Assembly (NCBI RefSeq): GCF_012034385.1
Contig: NZ_JAAVJB010000003.1
Coordinates: 1 to 53,677 of the forward strand
Length of the DNA stretch: 53,677 nt
Origin: Streptomyces spiramenti
GTDB taxonomy: Bacteria; Actinomycetota; Actinomycetes; Streptomycetales; Streptomycetaceae
Direction: 5' to 3'
Shown here: piece by piece, positions 1 through 8,130 of the stretch
Position numbering within the stretch: the stretch's first letter is position 1
Layout: the number at the start of each line of letters is the position of its first letter
Notes under the pieces: generated by a model
Database searches by the model: none
The model's input: the letters and a program-made list of their open reading frames with translations, nothing else
Told to the model about the DNA's origin: nothing
Position numbers and translations under genes: made by a program

Positions 1-82
1 CCTCGGCGGCCACCGTGGCGAGCACCGCCGCGTTGCCCGCCCCTCCCCGGGTGCTGCCGCTCACCAGCAACAGGGACTTCAT
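1..82 (-). CDS. N-terminus of an NADPH-dependent FMN reductase-like protein (partial)
   Basis: An ATG at 82-80 on the minus strand, preceded by a GGGAG ribosome-binding site, opens a frame that runs off the window edge. The visible 27 residues begin MKSLLLVSGSTRGGAGNAAV. The hydrophobic beta strand followed by a S-G-S-T-R loop is the phosphate-binding start of flavodoxin-fold NAD(P)H-dependent FMN reductases. Only the first strand and loop are seen, so the family call is tentative. It is transcribed divergently from citrate synthase. Confidence 0.55.
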   Translation of the reverse strand, partial: MKSLLLVSGSTRGGAGNAAVLATVAAE

Positions 83-299
83 CCGCCACGCTCCCGCCCG
101 GCACCCGGTGGCGGACGTGACGGTACTCACGGCCGTGCGACGGAGTGCTATGCCCGGCCTTGTGTACTACTGTCCGGCACGGCGTGCCAGATTTTTTGGG
201 TTCGGCCGACCCCGAGTGCACTAAGTGGCCTCTGATGGGGGACAGTGGAAACAGTCAGGGCACCTCGAAGAAGAGGCACGACGTCGGTGAGGGATAGAC

Positions 300-1604
300 G
301 TGAGCGAACACCGCGCAAGTGATGACGCAGTAGTGGTCAAGTACTCCGGCAGCGAGTACCGGTACCCGCTGGTGGACTCGACGGTCGGCGACCGTGGTTT
401 CGACATCGGCAAGCTGCGTGCCGAGACCGGTCTGGTGACCCTGGACTCCGGTTACGGCAACACCGCCGCGTACAAGTCGGGGGTCACCTATCTCGACGGC
501 GAGCAGGGGATCCTGCGTTACCGCGGGTACCCGATCGAGCAGCTGGCAGAGCACGGCACCTTCCTGGAGACGGCGTACCTGCTGATCAACGGTGAGCTGC
601 CGTCCGCGGACGAGCTTTCCGGCTTCCGCAGCGAGATCACGCAGCACACCCTCCTCCACGAGGACGTGAAGCGCTTCTACGACGGGTTCCCCCGGGACGC
701 CCACCCGATGGCCATGCTGTCGTCGGTCGTGAGCGCGCTGTCCACCTTCTACCAGGACAGCCACAACCCGTTCGACGAGCGGCAGCGTCACATCTCGACG
801 ATCCGGCTGCTGGCCAAGCTGCCCACGATCGCCGCGTACGCGTACAAGAAGTCGGTCGGCCACCCCGTGGTCTACCCCAGCAACGAGCTGGGCTACGTGG
901 AGAACTTCCTCCGGATGACCTTCTCGGTCCCGGCGGAGGAGTACATCCCCGACCCGGTCGTCGTGGCCGCGCTGGACAAGCTGCTCATCCTGCACGCGGA
1001 CCACGAGCAGAACTGCTCGACCTCCACGGTGCGTCTGGTGGGCTCCTCGCAGGCCAACCTGTTCGCCTCGATCTCGGCCGGCATCAACGCGCTCTGGGGC
1101 CCGCTGCACGGCGGCGCCAACCAGGCCGTGCTGGAGATGCTGGAGCAGATCCAGGCGTCCGGCGGCGACGTGGACACCTTCATCCGCAAGGTGAAGGACA
1201 AGGAGGACGGCGTACGCCTGATGGGCTTCGGCCACCGGGTGTACAAGAGCTTCGACCCGCGCGCCAAGATCATCAAGGAGGCGGCGCACGACGTGCTGTC
1301 GGCGCTCGGCAAGTCCGACGAGCTGCTCGACATCGCCCTGGCGCTGGAGGAGCGCGCGCTCAACGACGACTACTTCGTCTCGCGCAACCTCTACCCCAAC
1401 GTGGACTTCTACACCGGTCTGATCTACCGGGCCATGGGCTTCCCGAACTCCATGTTCACGGTGCTCTTCGCCCTCGGCCGGCTGCCCGGCTGGGTCGCCC
1501 AGTGGCACGAGATGATCAAGGAGCCCGGCTCCCGGATCGGCCGTCCGCGCCAGGTCTACACCGGCGTCGTCGAGCGGGACTACATCCCCGTCGAGCAGCG
1601 CTGA
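300..1604 (+). CDS. gltA: Citrate synthase (type II)
   Basis: 434 residues, the usual length for hexameric bacterial citrate synthase, which condenses oxaloacetate and acetyl-CoA to citrate in the cytoplasm as the entry step of the TCA cycle. The sequence shows the GPLHGGAN histidine motif, MGFGHRVYK with the second histidine, and FYTGLIYRAMGFP near the C-terminus, all typical of the family. The N-terminal small beta domain and the LDGEQGILRYRGYPIEQLA segment are present, which favours citrate over 2-methylcitrate synthase. The GTG start at 300 follows a GAGGGA site at 6-nt spacing. It is monocistronic, with a strong hairpin directly after the stop codon. Confidence 0.95.
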   Translation: MSEHRASDDAVVVKYSGSEYRYPLVDSTVGDRGFDIGKLRAETGLVTLDSGYGNTAAYKSGVTYLDGEQGILRYRGYPIEQLAEHGTFLETAYLLINGELPSADELSGFRSEITQHTLLHEDVKRFYDGFPRDAHPMAMLSSVVSALSTFYQDSHNPFDERQRHISTIRLLAKLPTIAAYAYKKSVGHPVVYPSNELGYVENFLRMTFSVPAEEYIPDPVVVAALDKLLILHADHEQNCSTSTVRLVGSSQANLFASISAGINALWGPLHGGANQAVLEMLEQIQASGGDVDTFIRKVKDKEDGVRLMGFGHRVYKSFDPRAKIIKEAAHDVLSALGKSDELLDIALALEERALNDDYFVSRNLYPNVDFYTGLIYRAMGFPNSMFTVLFALGRLPGWVAQWHEMIKEPGSRIGRPRQVYTGVVERDYIPVEQR

Positions 1605-1611
1605 TCACCCC

Positions 1612-1635
1612 GCCGGCACCTCTCGGGGTGCCGGC
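1612..1635 (+). terminator. Terminator hairpin after citrate synthase
   Basis: A perfect 9-bp stem, GCCGGCACC with GGTGCCGGC, closes a 6-nt loop 7 nt after the gltA stop. A second small palindrome, GGTGAAG-GAT-CTTCACC, follows at 1638-1654. There is no U-tract, as is usual in streptomycetes. Confidence 0.7.
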
Positions 1636-1667
1636 CGGGTGAAGGATCTTCACCGCTCCCCCGTAAA

Positions 1668-1683
1668 TGTGACGCAGGTCACA
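1668..1683. promoter_or_regulatory. Crp/Fnr-type palindrome TGTGACGCAGGTCACA
   Basis: The 16-bp sequence fits TGTGA-N6-TCACA exactly, the classical consensus for Crp-family regulators (Crp in streptomycetes, GlxR in corynebacteria). It lies downstream of gltA and is followed by a GAGCAA-CTTT-TTGCTC hairpin at 1693-1708 and by GGGGAGG four bases before an ATG that meets a stop two codons later. No gene that it would control is recognisable on either side. Confidence 0.45.
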
Positions 1684-2359
1684 CGTGCGGGGGAGCAACT
1701 TTTTGCTCGCGGGGAGGTCTTATGGAGTGACATCGTCGCGGTTTCGGCTGGATCCGTGACGGTGGCCGTCGTGGCCGGGGTCCCGTGGGGGGACACTCTG
1801 CGCAGACGGCACAGAAGCGCCTCGCGTCGGGCCCTGTGGGGGGACCCGGCACGGGGCGCTTCGCATGTCCGGGGAGGGGTCCGGACGCACGGAGCGCCAC
1901 CGTGCCGCGCGCGGGGTGCTTCGCGCCGTCTCGGCGGAAGCGGTGCGGACCACGCGCCGCTCTCGCGGCGCAAGGGGCCGTTCGCCTCCAACGGTTCTCG
2001 TGCCCGATGTCCGGCTGTGGAAACGCTCGTTCACCGAATGTGTCCATCTTCGCCGGACAGTTCACCCGCTCGTGTACAGCCGCCGGCGGCGGGCGGGGTT
2101 CTCCGGGGCTGCCGGAGGTCGCGCCCGTCCGTGGGGCCGGGGTGAGGCCGCCGCGGCGCCAGGGGTGCCCCGGGCGCCCGGTGGGCGGCTGCGGGGCTCG
2201 GGGAGTCCTGGCTCCCCTGGGCCCCGACCCGGGGCCCAGGGGAGCGTCGCTCGGCTTCTGCGCCGCGGGACTCGTACCCCGTCGTACTCGCGCGAGGCTC
2301 CGACGCGGCGAGATGCCGTGCCGGGCGCCGCGGGCCAGGCGGGACTCATCAGGCAGGGC
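1684..2359. other. Non-coding stretch between citrate synthase and copZ
   Basis: About 680 bases with open frames on both strands, but none has a plausible start with a ribosome-binding site, a recognisable motif or consistent third-position GC. Translations are arginine- and proline-rich shadow sequence. Apart from the palindrome and small hairpin at its left edge I see no feature. A small RNA cannot be excluded. Confidence 0.5.
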
Positions 2360-2572
2360 CTAGGCGCGACCGGTGACCTCGTAGCCGGCCTCGTCGACGG
2401 CGGCGCGGACGGCCTCGTCGGTGAGGGGTTCCGCCGACTCCACGGTCACCGTGCCGGTGTCCGCCTTCGCCGTCACCGCGGAGACGCCCGGCAGCGCCGA
2501 GAGCTCCTCGGAGATCGCGTTCTCGCAGTGACCGCAACTCATTCCCGTGACCTGGTAGGTGACGGTGCTCAT
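2360..2572 (-). CDS. copZ: CopZ-type copper chaperone (HMA domain)
   Basis: A 70-residue single heavy-metal-associated domain. MSTVTYQVTGMSCGHC carries the GMSCGHC metal-binding loop (Cys13 and Cys16) after the first strand, and the protein ends in the typical AGYEV strand. Such chaperones carry Cu(I) in the cytoplasm to a CopA-type P1B ATPase. The ATG at 2572 is preceded by AAGGAG; longer upstream reading has no site. No CopA gene is adjacent in the window. A CsoR-like operator about 130 bp upstream suggests copper-responsive repression. A mercury-type MerP function is less likely given the GMSCGHC context. Confidence 0.85.
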   Translation of the reverse strand: MSTVTYQVTGMSCGHCENAISEELSALPGVSAVTAKADTGTVTVESAEPLTDEAVRAAVDEAGYEVTGRA

Positions 2573-3030
2573 GGTGGCGCTCCTTCGGGGGAGTGGTCGA
2601 GTCCGATCGACCGACCGGTCGCCCCCGCCGCGCGGTCGGCGCGGCCGGGGCCGTCCGGGTGGGGCCGCTCGGGGGCGGGGTGCCCCGCCGCTGTCGAATG
2701 ATACCCCCAAGGGGTATTCGATCCCGAGGTGCGCGGGGGTGGACCGGGGGCACCCGCGGCCTGGTGCCGGGTCGTTCGGTGCGCCGGGGCCGACGGGTGC
2801 GGGGGGTGGTGGCGGTCCGGCCGATCGGCAGGGCCGTGAGCCGTACGATCCGTACCGCGCGCACCGCCGGTACCGCCCTGGACGTGTCCTGCGGATCGTG
2901 CGTGGGGCCGCCGCGCCTACCCCGCGTCACCGGATCGCGCGAGTGCGGCCCGTATGGGCTGCGATCGGGCGCCGTGCGACGCGCCGCACGGCTGCCGCGG
3001 CCGGGTCCGCGAGGATCGGGGCGAAACGCT
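2573..3030. other. Intergenic region upstream of copZ
   Basis: No convincing gene in about 460 bases. It holds the CsoR-like box at 2701-2717 and the probable copZ promoter. The rest, up to the stop of the small helix-turn-helix gene, is GC-rich sequence with only shadow frames. Confidence 0.5.
2701..2717 (-). promoter_or_regulatory. CsoR-like operator (copper-sensing repressor box)
   Basis: ATACCCC-CAA-GGGGTAT is a perfect 7+3+7 inverted repeat. It matches the ATACCCC-N3-GGGGTAT type of site bound by CsoR repressors in actinobacteria. On the minus strand it overlaps a -10-like TATCAT (complement of 2698-2703), so a bound repressor would occlude transcription of copZ. That it regulates copZ is inferred from position and orientation. 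Confidence 0.7.
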
Positions 3031-3231
3031 CTACCCGCGCCGCCAGCCGTGGCCCGGGCGGCGGCTCACCCAGTGGTGGATCGTCTCGGCGTACCAGAGG
3101 GGGCGACCGCGTTCGACGACGTCCGGTTCCGGCAGCAGGGCGTGTTTGCGGTAGGAGCGCACGGTGTCCGGCCGCACCCCGATGTGTGCGGCGATCTCGC
3201 GGTAGGACCAGAGGTCACGGCGGTCCGTCAC
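3031..3231 (-). CDS. Small helix-turn-helix (MerR/excisionase-like) DNA-binding protein
   Basis: 66 residues from a GTG at 3231, preceded by GGGAGG at 9-nt spacing. The nearby ATG at 3236 meets a stop after two codons. LWSYREIAAHIGVRPDTVRSYRKHALLPEPD at residues 7-37 is a MerR/excisionase-type winged helix-turn-helix, followed by a wing-like strand, PLWYAETIHHWVSRRPG. No effector domain is present, so it probably works alone or with a partner, as BldC-like and excisionase-like proteins do. It lies just downstream of the inositol operon in the same orientation, but 369 bp with repeats separate the two. Confidence 0.65.
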   Translation of the reverse strand: MTDRRDLWSYREIAAHIGVRPDTVRSYRKHALLPEPDVVERGRPLWYAETIHHWVSRRPGHGWRRG

Positions 3232-3412
3232 GTCATTCCACCTCCCGCCCCGCGCCGCGTCGGGGGGTGGGGGCCGCCCGGGGGCCGCGGGCGGCGGCTG
3301 CTCGTGGTCCGAGAGCCTCGCGCGGGGCCGAGCCCCCGGCCGGCGCGGGACCCGGCCCTGTCGGCGCCCTGTGACACGCGGCCGGTGATCCGGTGACAAT
3401 TGTGACCGCGCT

Positions 3413-3427
3413 GTCACCTGAGGTGAC
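3413..3427. promoter_or_regulatory. Perfect inverted repeat GTCACCT-G-AGGTGAC
   Basis: A 15-bp palindrome about 180 bp upstream of the small helix-turn-helix gene. Just before it, GGTGACAATTGTGACC (3392-3407) is a near-palindrome with one mismatch on the same GTGAC/GTCAC theme. This could be an operator, possibly autoregulatory. No factor can be named. Confidence 0.35.
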
Positions 3428-3466
3428 GGGACGGGTGTGCGAGGACCCACCAGGACGGGTGACGGG

Positions 3467-3509
3467 CGGTCTCCCTGCACACCCGACGGTCTCCCTGCAC
3501 ACCCGACGG
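3467..3509. repeat. 20-bp tandem direct repeat, 2.15 copies
   Basis: The unit CGGTCTCCCTGCACACCCGA occurs twice back to back without mismatch (3467-3486, 3487-3506), followed by CGG of a third copy. It lies in the 369-bp gap between the last gene of the inositol operon and the small helix-turn-helix gene. The remainder of that gap (3232-3600) is GC-rich and shows no gene. Confidence 0.8.
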
Positions 3510-3600
3510 CCGCGGCGCCGCCCGGGCCGCCGGCCCGGTCCCGGCCTGGCCCCGGCCCGGTCCCGGCACGGGCTGTCTCGCCGGGGTCAGCGTCGCCGGG

Positions 3601-5097
3601 TCAGCTGTTGCCGGGGAACCCGAGGTCGATGCCCGCGTCGGCCGGGTCCGGCCAACGGGTCGTCACCACCTTGCCGCGGGTGTAGAACCGCACGCCGTCC
3701 TCGCCGTAGACGTGGTGGTCGCCGAAGAGCGAGTCCTTCCAGCCGCCGAAGGAGTGGTAGCCCACCGGTACCGGCACCGGCACGTTCACCCCGACCATCC
3801 CGGCCTCCACCTCCAGCTGGAACCGGCGCGCGGCGCCGCCGTCCCGGGTGAAGACCGCGGCGCCGTTGCCCCACGGCGAGGCGTTGACCAGGGCGACCGC
3901 CTCCTCGTAGGAGTCGGCGCGGACCACGCAGAGCACCGGGCCGAAGATCTCGTCCCGGTAGGCGTCGCACTCCGTCGGCACCCGGTCCAGCAGCGAGACG
4001 CCGAGGAAGTAGCCGTCCTCGTGGCCCGGCACCCGCAGGCCGGTGCCGTCGACCACGACCTCCGCCCCCTGCGCGCGGGCCCGGTCGACGTACCCCGCCA
4101 CCCGGTCGCGGTGCTCCGCCGTGATCAGCGGGCCCATCTCCGACGCCGGGTCGTCCCCGGGCCCGACCCGGACCGCCCGCGCGCGTTCCGCGATGCGTGC
4201 CACCAGGTCGTCCCCGACCGCGCCCACGGCCACGACGACCGAGACCGCCATGCACCGTTCGCCCGCCGACCCGTAGGCGGCGTTGACGGCACCGTCGGCC
4301 GCCAGGTCCAGGTCCGCGTCGGGCAGCACCACCATGTGGTTCTTCGCCCCGCCCAGCGCCTGCACCCGCTTCCCCGCGGCCACCGCGCGCCGCTGCACCT
4401 CCCGGGCCACCGGCGTGGAACCCACGAAGGAGACCGCCGAGACGTCCGGATGGTCCAGCAGACGCTCCACCGCCTCACGGTCGCCGTTGACGACGTTCAG
4501 CACGCCGTCCGGCAGCCCGGCCTCGGTCGCCAGCGACGCCAGCAGCACGGCGGCGGACGGGTCCTTCTCGCTCGGCTTCAGCACGAAGGTGTTGCCGCAC
4601 GCGACGGCCAGCGGGAACATCCACAGCGGCACCATCGCCGGGAAGTTGAAGGGGGTGATCCCGGCGACGACGCCGACCGGCTGCCGCAGCGAGGCGACGT
4701 CGACCCGCGCGGAGACCTCCGTGGACAGCTCGCCCTTCAGCAACTGCGGCACCCCGCACGCCAGGTCCACGATCTCCAGCCCGCGCGCCACCTCCCCCAT
4801 GGCGTCGGAGAGGACCTTGCCGTGCTCGGCCGAGATCAGCCGCGCCAGCTCCTCCCGCCGGGAGTGGAGCAGCGCCCGGTAGGCGAAGAGCACCGAGGCG
4901 CGCCGGGCCAGCGAACTCCCCGACCAGTCGGGCAGCGCCAGACGGGCGGCCGACACCGCGCGGTCGACCTCCGCGGCGGAGGCGACGGCCAGCCGGGCGG
5001 TCGCGGCGCCCGTCGCCGGGTCGTGCACCGTCAGCGTCCGCCCGGAGTCACCGGGTACGGCGGCTCCGGCGATCCAGTGACCGATGGTCTGCTTCAT
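3601..5097 (-). CDS. mmsA: Methylmalonate-semialdehyde dehydrogenase (CoA-acylating)
   Basis: 498 residues, full length for the CoA-acylating aldehyde dehydrogenase MmsA/IolA. It oxidises malonate semialdehyde to acetyl-CoA plus CO2 as the last step of myo-inositol breakdown, and methylmalonate semialdehyde to propionyl-CoA in valine breakdown. Visible are the ITPFNFPAMVPLWMFP segment (147-162), FVGST (224-228), the ALGGAKNHMVV signature (247-257) typical of MmsA rather than general aldehyde dehydrogenases, and the catalytic cysteine in GERCMA (Cys282). The ATG at 5097 is chosen over nothing longer. It follows iolD by 94 bp, in which a strong hairpin lies, so its expression may be partly uncoupled from the operon. 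Confidence 0.92.
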   Translation of the reverse strand: MKQTIGHWIAGAAVPGDSGRTLTVHDPATGAATARLAVASAAEVDRAVSAARLALPDWSGSSLARRASVLFAYRALLHSRREELARLISAEHGKVLSDAMGEVARGLEIVDLACGVPQLLKGELSTEVSARVDVASLRQPVGVVAGITPFNFPAMVPLWMFPLAVACGNTFVLKPSEKDPSAAVLLASLATEAGLPDGVLNVVNGDREAVERLLDHPDVSAVSFVGSTPVAREVQRRAVAAGKRVQALGGAKNHMVVLPDADLDLAADGAVNAAYGSAGERCMAVSVVVAVGAVGDDLVARIAERARAVRVGPGDDPASEMGPLITAEHRDRVAGYVDRARAQGAEVVVDGTGLRVPGHEDGYFLGVSLLDRVPTECDAYRDEIFGPVLCVVRADSYEEAVALVNASPWGNGAAVFTRDGGAARRFQLEVEAGMVGVNVPVPVPVGYHSFGGWKDSLFGDHHVYGEDGVRFYTRGKVVTTRWPDPADAGIDLGFPGNS

Positions 5098-5125
5098 CTT
5101 CGGCCGGCCTCTCTCTCGGGAATCG

Positions 5126-5150
5126 GGCCCCGCCGCACCACGGCGGGGCC
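5126..5150 (-). terminator. Hairpin between iolD and mmsA (attenuator or processing site)
   Basis: A perfect 10-bp stem, GGCCCCGCCG with CGGCGGGGCC, around a CACCA loop, in the 94-bp gap between iolD and mmsA. It could terminate part of the transcripts or protect a processed 3' end. Its role is inferred from position only. Confidence 0.5.
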
Positions 5151-5191
5151 GCTCGGGACCAGGGCGCGGCGTCGCGCGCCGGGTGCCCCGC

Positions 5192-7084
5192 TCACAGGTG
5201 GTGGCGGCGCATCGACCGCAACCGCCGGTACTCCTCCGACGCCGTCCGGGCGGCCGGGCGGCGGGAGACCTCCGCCACCGGCACGTCCCACCACGCCTGC
5301 GCGGCCGGCACCGTCGGCTCGGGATCGGTCTCCACGTAGACGCATGTCGGCCCGTGGGAGGTCCGTGCCCAGGTCAGCGCCGCCCGCAACTCACCCACGG
5401 TGGAGGCGCGTTCTACCGCCAGCCCCAGGGAGGCGGCGTTGGCCGCCAGGTCGACCGGCAGCGGATCGCCGGTGAACGTGCCGTCCTCCGCGCGGAACCG
5501 GTAGTCGGTTCCCAGGCGTTCGCCGCCGGTGGCCTCCGACAACCCGCCGATCGACGCGTAGCCGTGGTTCTGCACCAGCACCACCGTGATCGGCAGCCGC
5601 TCCTGCACGGCGGTGACCAGCTCGGTCGGCATCATCAGGTACGTGCCGTCGCCGACGAGCGCCCACACCGGGGTGTCGGGGGCGGCCAGCCGCACCCCGA
5701 TCGCGGCCGGGATCTCGTAGCCCATGCAGGAGTAGCCGTACTCCAGGTGGTACTGGCGGGGCGACCTCGGCCGCCACAGTTTGTGGAGGTCGCCGGGGAG
5801 CGAACCGGCGGCGTTGACGACGACGTCCTCGTCGCCGACGGTCTCGGCCAGCAACCCGATGACCTGCGCCTGGGTGGGGCGGGAGGTGTCCTCGGGGGTG
5901 GCGAGCGCCGCCCCGGCGACCGTCTCCCAGTCGGCCCGGCCCGCCGCGTACTCCGCCTCGTAGGCCGGCTCCACGTGGTGGCCCTCCAGCGCGGCGGTCA
6001 GCGCGGTCAGCCCGGTGCGGGCGTCGGCGACCAGCGGCAGCGCGGCCAGCTTGTGGGCGTCGTGGGAGGTGATGTTGAGGTTCAGGAACCGCACGCCCTC
6101 GCCGGCGAACAGCGTCCGGGAGGCGGTGGTGAAGTCCGTGTAGCGCGTGCCGACCCCGATGACCAGGTCCGCGTGGCGCGCCAGCGAATTGGCGACGGCG
6201 GTGCCGGTGTGCCCGATCCCGCCGGTCTCCGAGGCGTGGTCGTACCGCAGCGCGCCGGTGCCCGCCTGGGTGACGGCAACAGGGATGCCGGTGGCGTCCA
6301 CCAGCTCCCGCAGCGCGTCGTGGGCCTCGCTGTGGTGGACACCGCCGCCCGCCACGATCAGCGGGCGGCGAGCCGCCCGCACCGCGGCGACGGCCGCCGC
6401 GAGCGCATCGGGGTCCGGCGCGGGCCGGTCGATCCGCCAGACCCGCTCGGCGAAGAACTCCGCGGGCCAGTCGTACGCCTCCGCCTGCACGTCCTGCGGC
6501 AGCGCCAGTGTGACGGCGCCGGTCTCCGCCGGGTCGGTCAGCACCCGCATCGCCTGGAGCGCCGCCGGCACCAGCTGCTCGGGCCGGACGATCCGGTCGA
6601 ACCAGCGGGAGACCGGCCGCAGCGTGTCGTTGACGGAGATGTCGCCGCCGGAGGGGTGCTCCAACTGCTGGAGCACCGGGTCGGAGGGCCGGGTGGCGAA
6701 GACGTCGCCGGGCAGCAGCAGGACCGGGATCCGGTTGATCGTCGCCAGCGCCGCGCCCGTCACCAGGTTGGTGGCGCCGGGGCCGATGGACGTGGTGACC
6801 GCCTGCGCCCGCAGCCGGCCGGAGTGGCGCGCGAACCCGACGGCGGCGTGCACCATGGCCTGCTCGTTGCGGCCCTGGAGGTAGCGCATCCGGTCGCGGT
6901 ACTCGACGAGGGCCTGGCCCACGCCGGCGACGTTGCCGTGCCCGAAGACCCCCCACATCGACTCGACGAACCGCCGCCGGACACCGTCACGTTCGGTGTG
7001 TTGGGCGGCGAGGAACCTCACCAGCGCCTGGGCGACGGTGAGCCGCTCCGTGGCCGGTCCGGTGCCGGGTGACAGCTCGCTCAT
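5192..7084 (-). CDS. iolD: 3D-(3,5/4)-trihydroxycyclohexane-1,2-dione hydrolase
   Basis: 630 residues of a thiamine-diphosphate enzyme with the three domains of the acetolactate-synthase fold. GRNEQAMVHAAVGFAR (around residue 75) carries the glutamate that activates the cofactor, and GDGTYLMM (around 478) begins the cofactor-binding GDG motif. The N-terminal MRYLQGRNEQAM and WGVFGHGNVAG patterns are characteristic of IolD, which opens the ring of the diketo-inositol intermediate to 5-deoxy-glucuronate. The start at 7084 overlaps the iolB stop by 4 bp (ATGA), giving translational coupling. The C-terminus ends in a short basic tail. Confidence 0.93.
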   Translation of the reverse strand: MSELSPGTGPATERLTVAQALVRFLAAQHTERDGVRRRFVESMWGVFGHGNVAGVGQALVEYRDRMRYLQGRNEQAMVHAAVGFARHSGRLRAQAVTTSIGPGATNLVTGAALATINRIPVLLLPGDVFATRPSDPVLQQLEHPSGGDISVNDTLRPVSRWFDRIVRPEQLVPAALQAMRVLTDPAETGAVTLALPQDVQAEAYDWPAEFFAERVWRIDRPAPDPDALAAAVAAVRAARRPLIVAGGGVHHSEAHDALRELVDATGIPVAVTQAGTGALRYDHASETGGIGHTGTAVANSLARHADLVIGVGTRYTDFTTASRTLFAGEGVRFLNLNITSHDAHKLAALPLVADARTGLTALTAALEGHHVEPAYEAEYAAGRADWETVAGAALATPEDTSRPTQAQVIGLLAETVGDEDVVVNAAGSLPGDLHKLWRPRSPRQYHLEYGYSCMGYEIPAAIGVRLAAPDTPVWALVGDGTYLMMPTELVTAVQERLPITVVLVQNHGYASIGGLSEATGGERLGTDYRFRAEDGTFTGDPLPVDLAANAASLGLAVERASTVGELRAALTWARTSHGPTCVYVETDPEPTVPAAQAWWDVPVAEVSRRPAARTASEEYRRLRSMRRHHL

Positions 7085-8130
7085 GCCTCACGCGTCCCTT
7101 CTCCGGCGGGCCCGCTGCCCGCCGCGTCCCCGCGGACCTCGCGGTCCTCGCCGTGCCGTGCCCCGCCGTCCCCGCTCCCGGTCGTGCCGCCGTCCCCGTC
7201 GCCGTCCCCGTCGCCGTCGCCGTCGCGATCGCCGTCGTGGTCGCCCGGCGCCGCGGACAGCGGCAGCCGGGGGTCCACCGGCGTCGCCGGCCAGGTCGCG
7301 CGCACCCAGGTGTGGTCGGGGTGGTCGCTGATCAGCCACGCCCGCTCCGGGCTCGGCCCCGCCATGACGTTCAGGTAGTACATGTGGTGGCCGGGCGCGG
7401 CGACGGACGGGCCGTGCCAGCCGTCGGGGATGACGGCCGCGTCCCCGTCGCGGACCTCCGCCAGCACCTCCGTGCCGCGGCCCCGCCCGGAGGACGACAC
7501 CCGCTGGTAGCCGAACCCGGGAGTGCCCGGCGGCGTTCCGGCGGTCTCGTCGGCGGTGAACTCGTAGTAGTAGACCTCCTCCAGCACCGACTCCTCCCCG
7601 GGCCGGTCCTCGTCGTGCTTGTGCGGCGGGTAGGAGGACCAGTTGCCGCCCGGGGTGAAGACCTCCACGGCGATCAGCCGGTCCGCCTCGAACACGTCCG
7701 CCGCGGCGAAGTTGTGCACCTGCCGCGAGCAGACGCCGCTGCCGCGCATCTCCACCGGCACGTCCTCCGCCCGGCCCGACCGCACCGGCAGCCGTCGCTC
7801 GCAGCGGGCACCGGCCAGCGCCAGGCGCGCGCCGCCCGCCGAAGTGACGGTGACCTCGGCGTCACGCGGGACGTAGGCGAAGTCCGACGGCCCGGCGAAC
7901 ACGGACGCCCGGCCGCGCAGTTCCAGCCGCTCCCCCTCGGCGGAGACGGTCGCGCCGCCCGACAGCGGCAGCACGATCCACTCGCTGTCGGCCGTGCGGA
8001 AGGTGTGGGACCCGCCTGCGTCCAGATGGAGCACGCGCAGCGCGCTGTGCGCCCAGCCGGCCCGCTCGGGGCTGATGTCCAGGTGGTACGGCCCGGTGGC
8101 GGTGGTGCCCGCCGGAAGGTGGTAGGTCAT
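7081..8130 (-). CDS. iolB: 5-deoxy-glucuronate isomerase with an acidic GD-repeat tail
   Basis: 349 residues. The first 290 or so match IolB, a cupin-type isomerase converting 5-deoxy-glucuronate to 2-deoxy-5-keto-gluconate. Seen are the YPPHKHDED metal-binding cluster, EEVYYYEF, and the late WHGPSVAAPGHHMYYLNVMAG segment. The ATG at 8130 has a GAGGAGAG site, and the longer upstream frame reads non-coding DNA. The family usually ends near residue 300. Here a tail of about 55 residues follows, beginning with seven GD units encoded by a CGTCGC/CGTCCC microsatellite (about 7195-7235). It is the first gene after the MITE-like element and overlaps iolD by 4 bp. Confidence 0.9.
   Translation of the reverse strand: MTYHLPAGTTATGPYHLDISPERAGWAHSALRVLHLDAGGSHTFRTADSEWIVLPLSGGATVSAEGERLELRGRASVFAGPSDFAYVPRDAEVTVTSAGGARLALAGARCERRLPVRSGRAEDVPVEMRGSGVCSRQVHNFAAADVFEADRLIAVEVFTPGGNWSSYPPHKHDEDRPGEESVLEEVYYYEFTADETAGTPPGTPGFGYQRVSSSGRGRGTEVLAEVRDGDAAVIPDGWHGPSVAAPGHHMYYLNVMAGPSPERAWLISDHPDHTWVRATWPATPVDPRLPLSAAPGDHDGDRDGDGDGDGDGDGGTTGSGDGGARHGEDREVRGDAAGSGPAGEGTREA

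Noticed and set aside
255..1508. A 417-residue minus-strand frame opposite citrate synthase
   Set aside because: Shadow of gltA with low-complexity Val/Arg/Gly composition and no start site.
1639..2701. Several overlapping frames between gltA and copZ on both strands
   Set aside because: Arg/Pro-rich translations, no ribosome-binding sites and no family resemblance.
7190..7240. Short-period repeat that could suggest a CRISPR or minisatellite locus
   Set aside because: It is a 6-bp-type microsatellite inside the iolB reading frame encoding GD units; no spacers.
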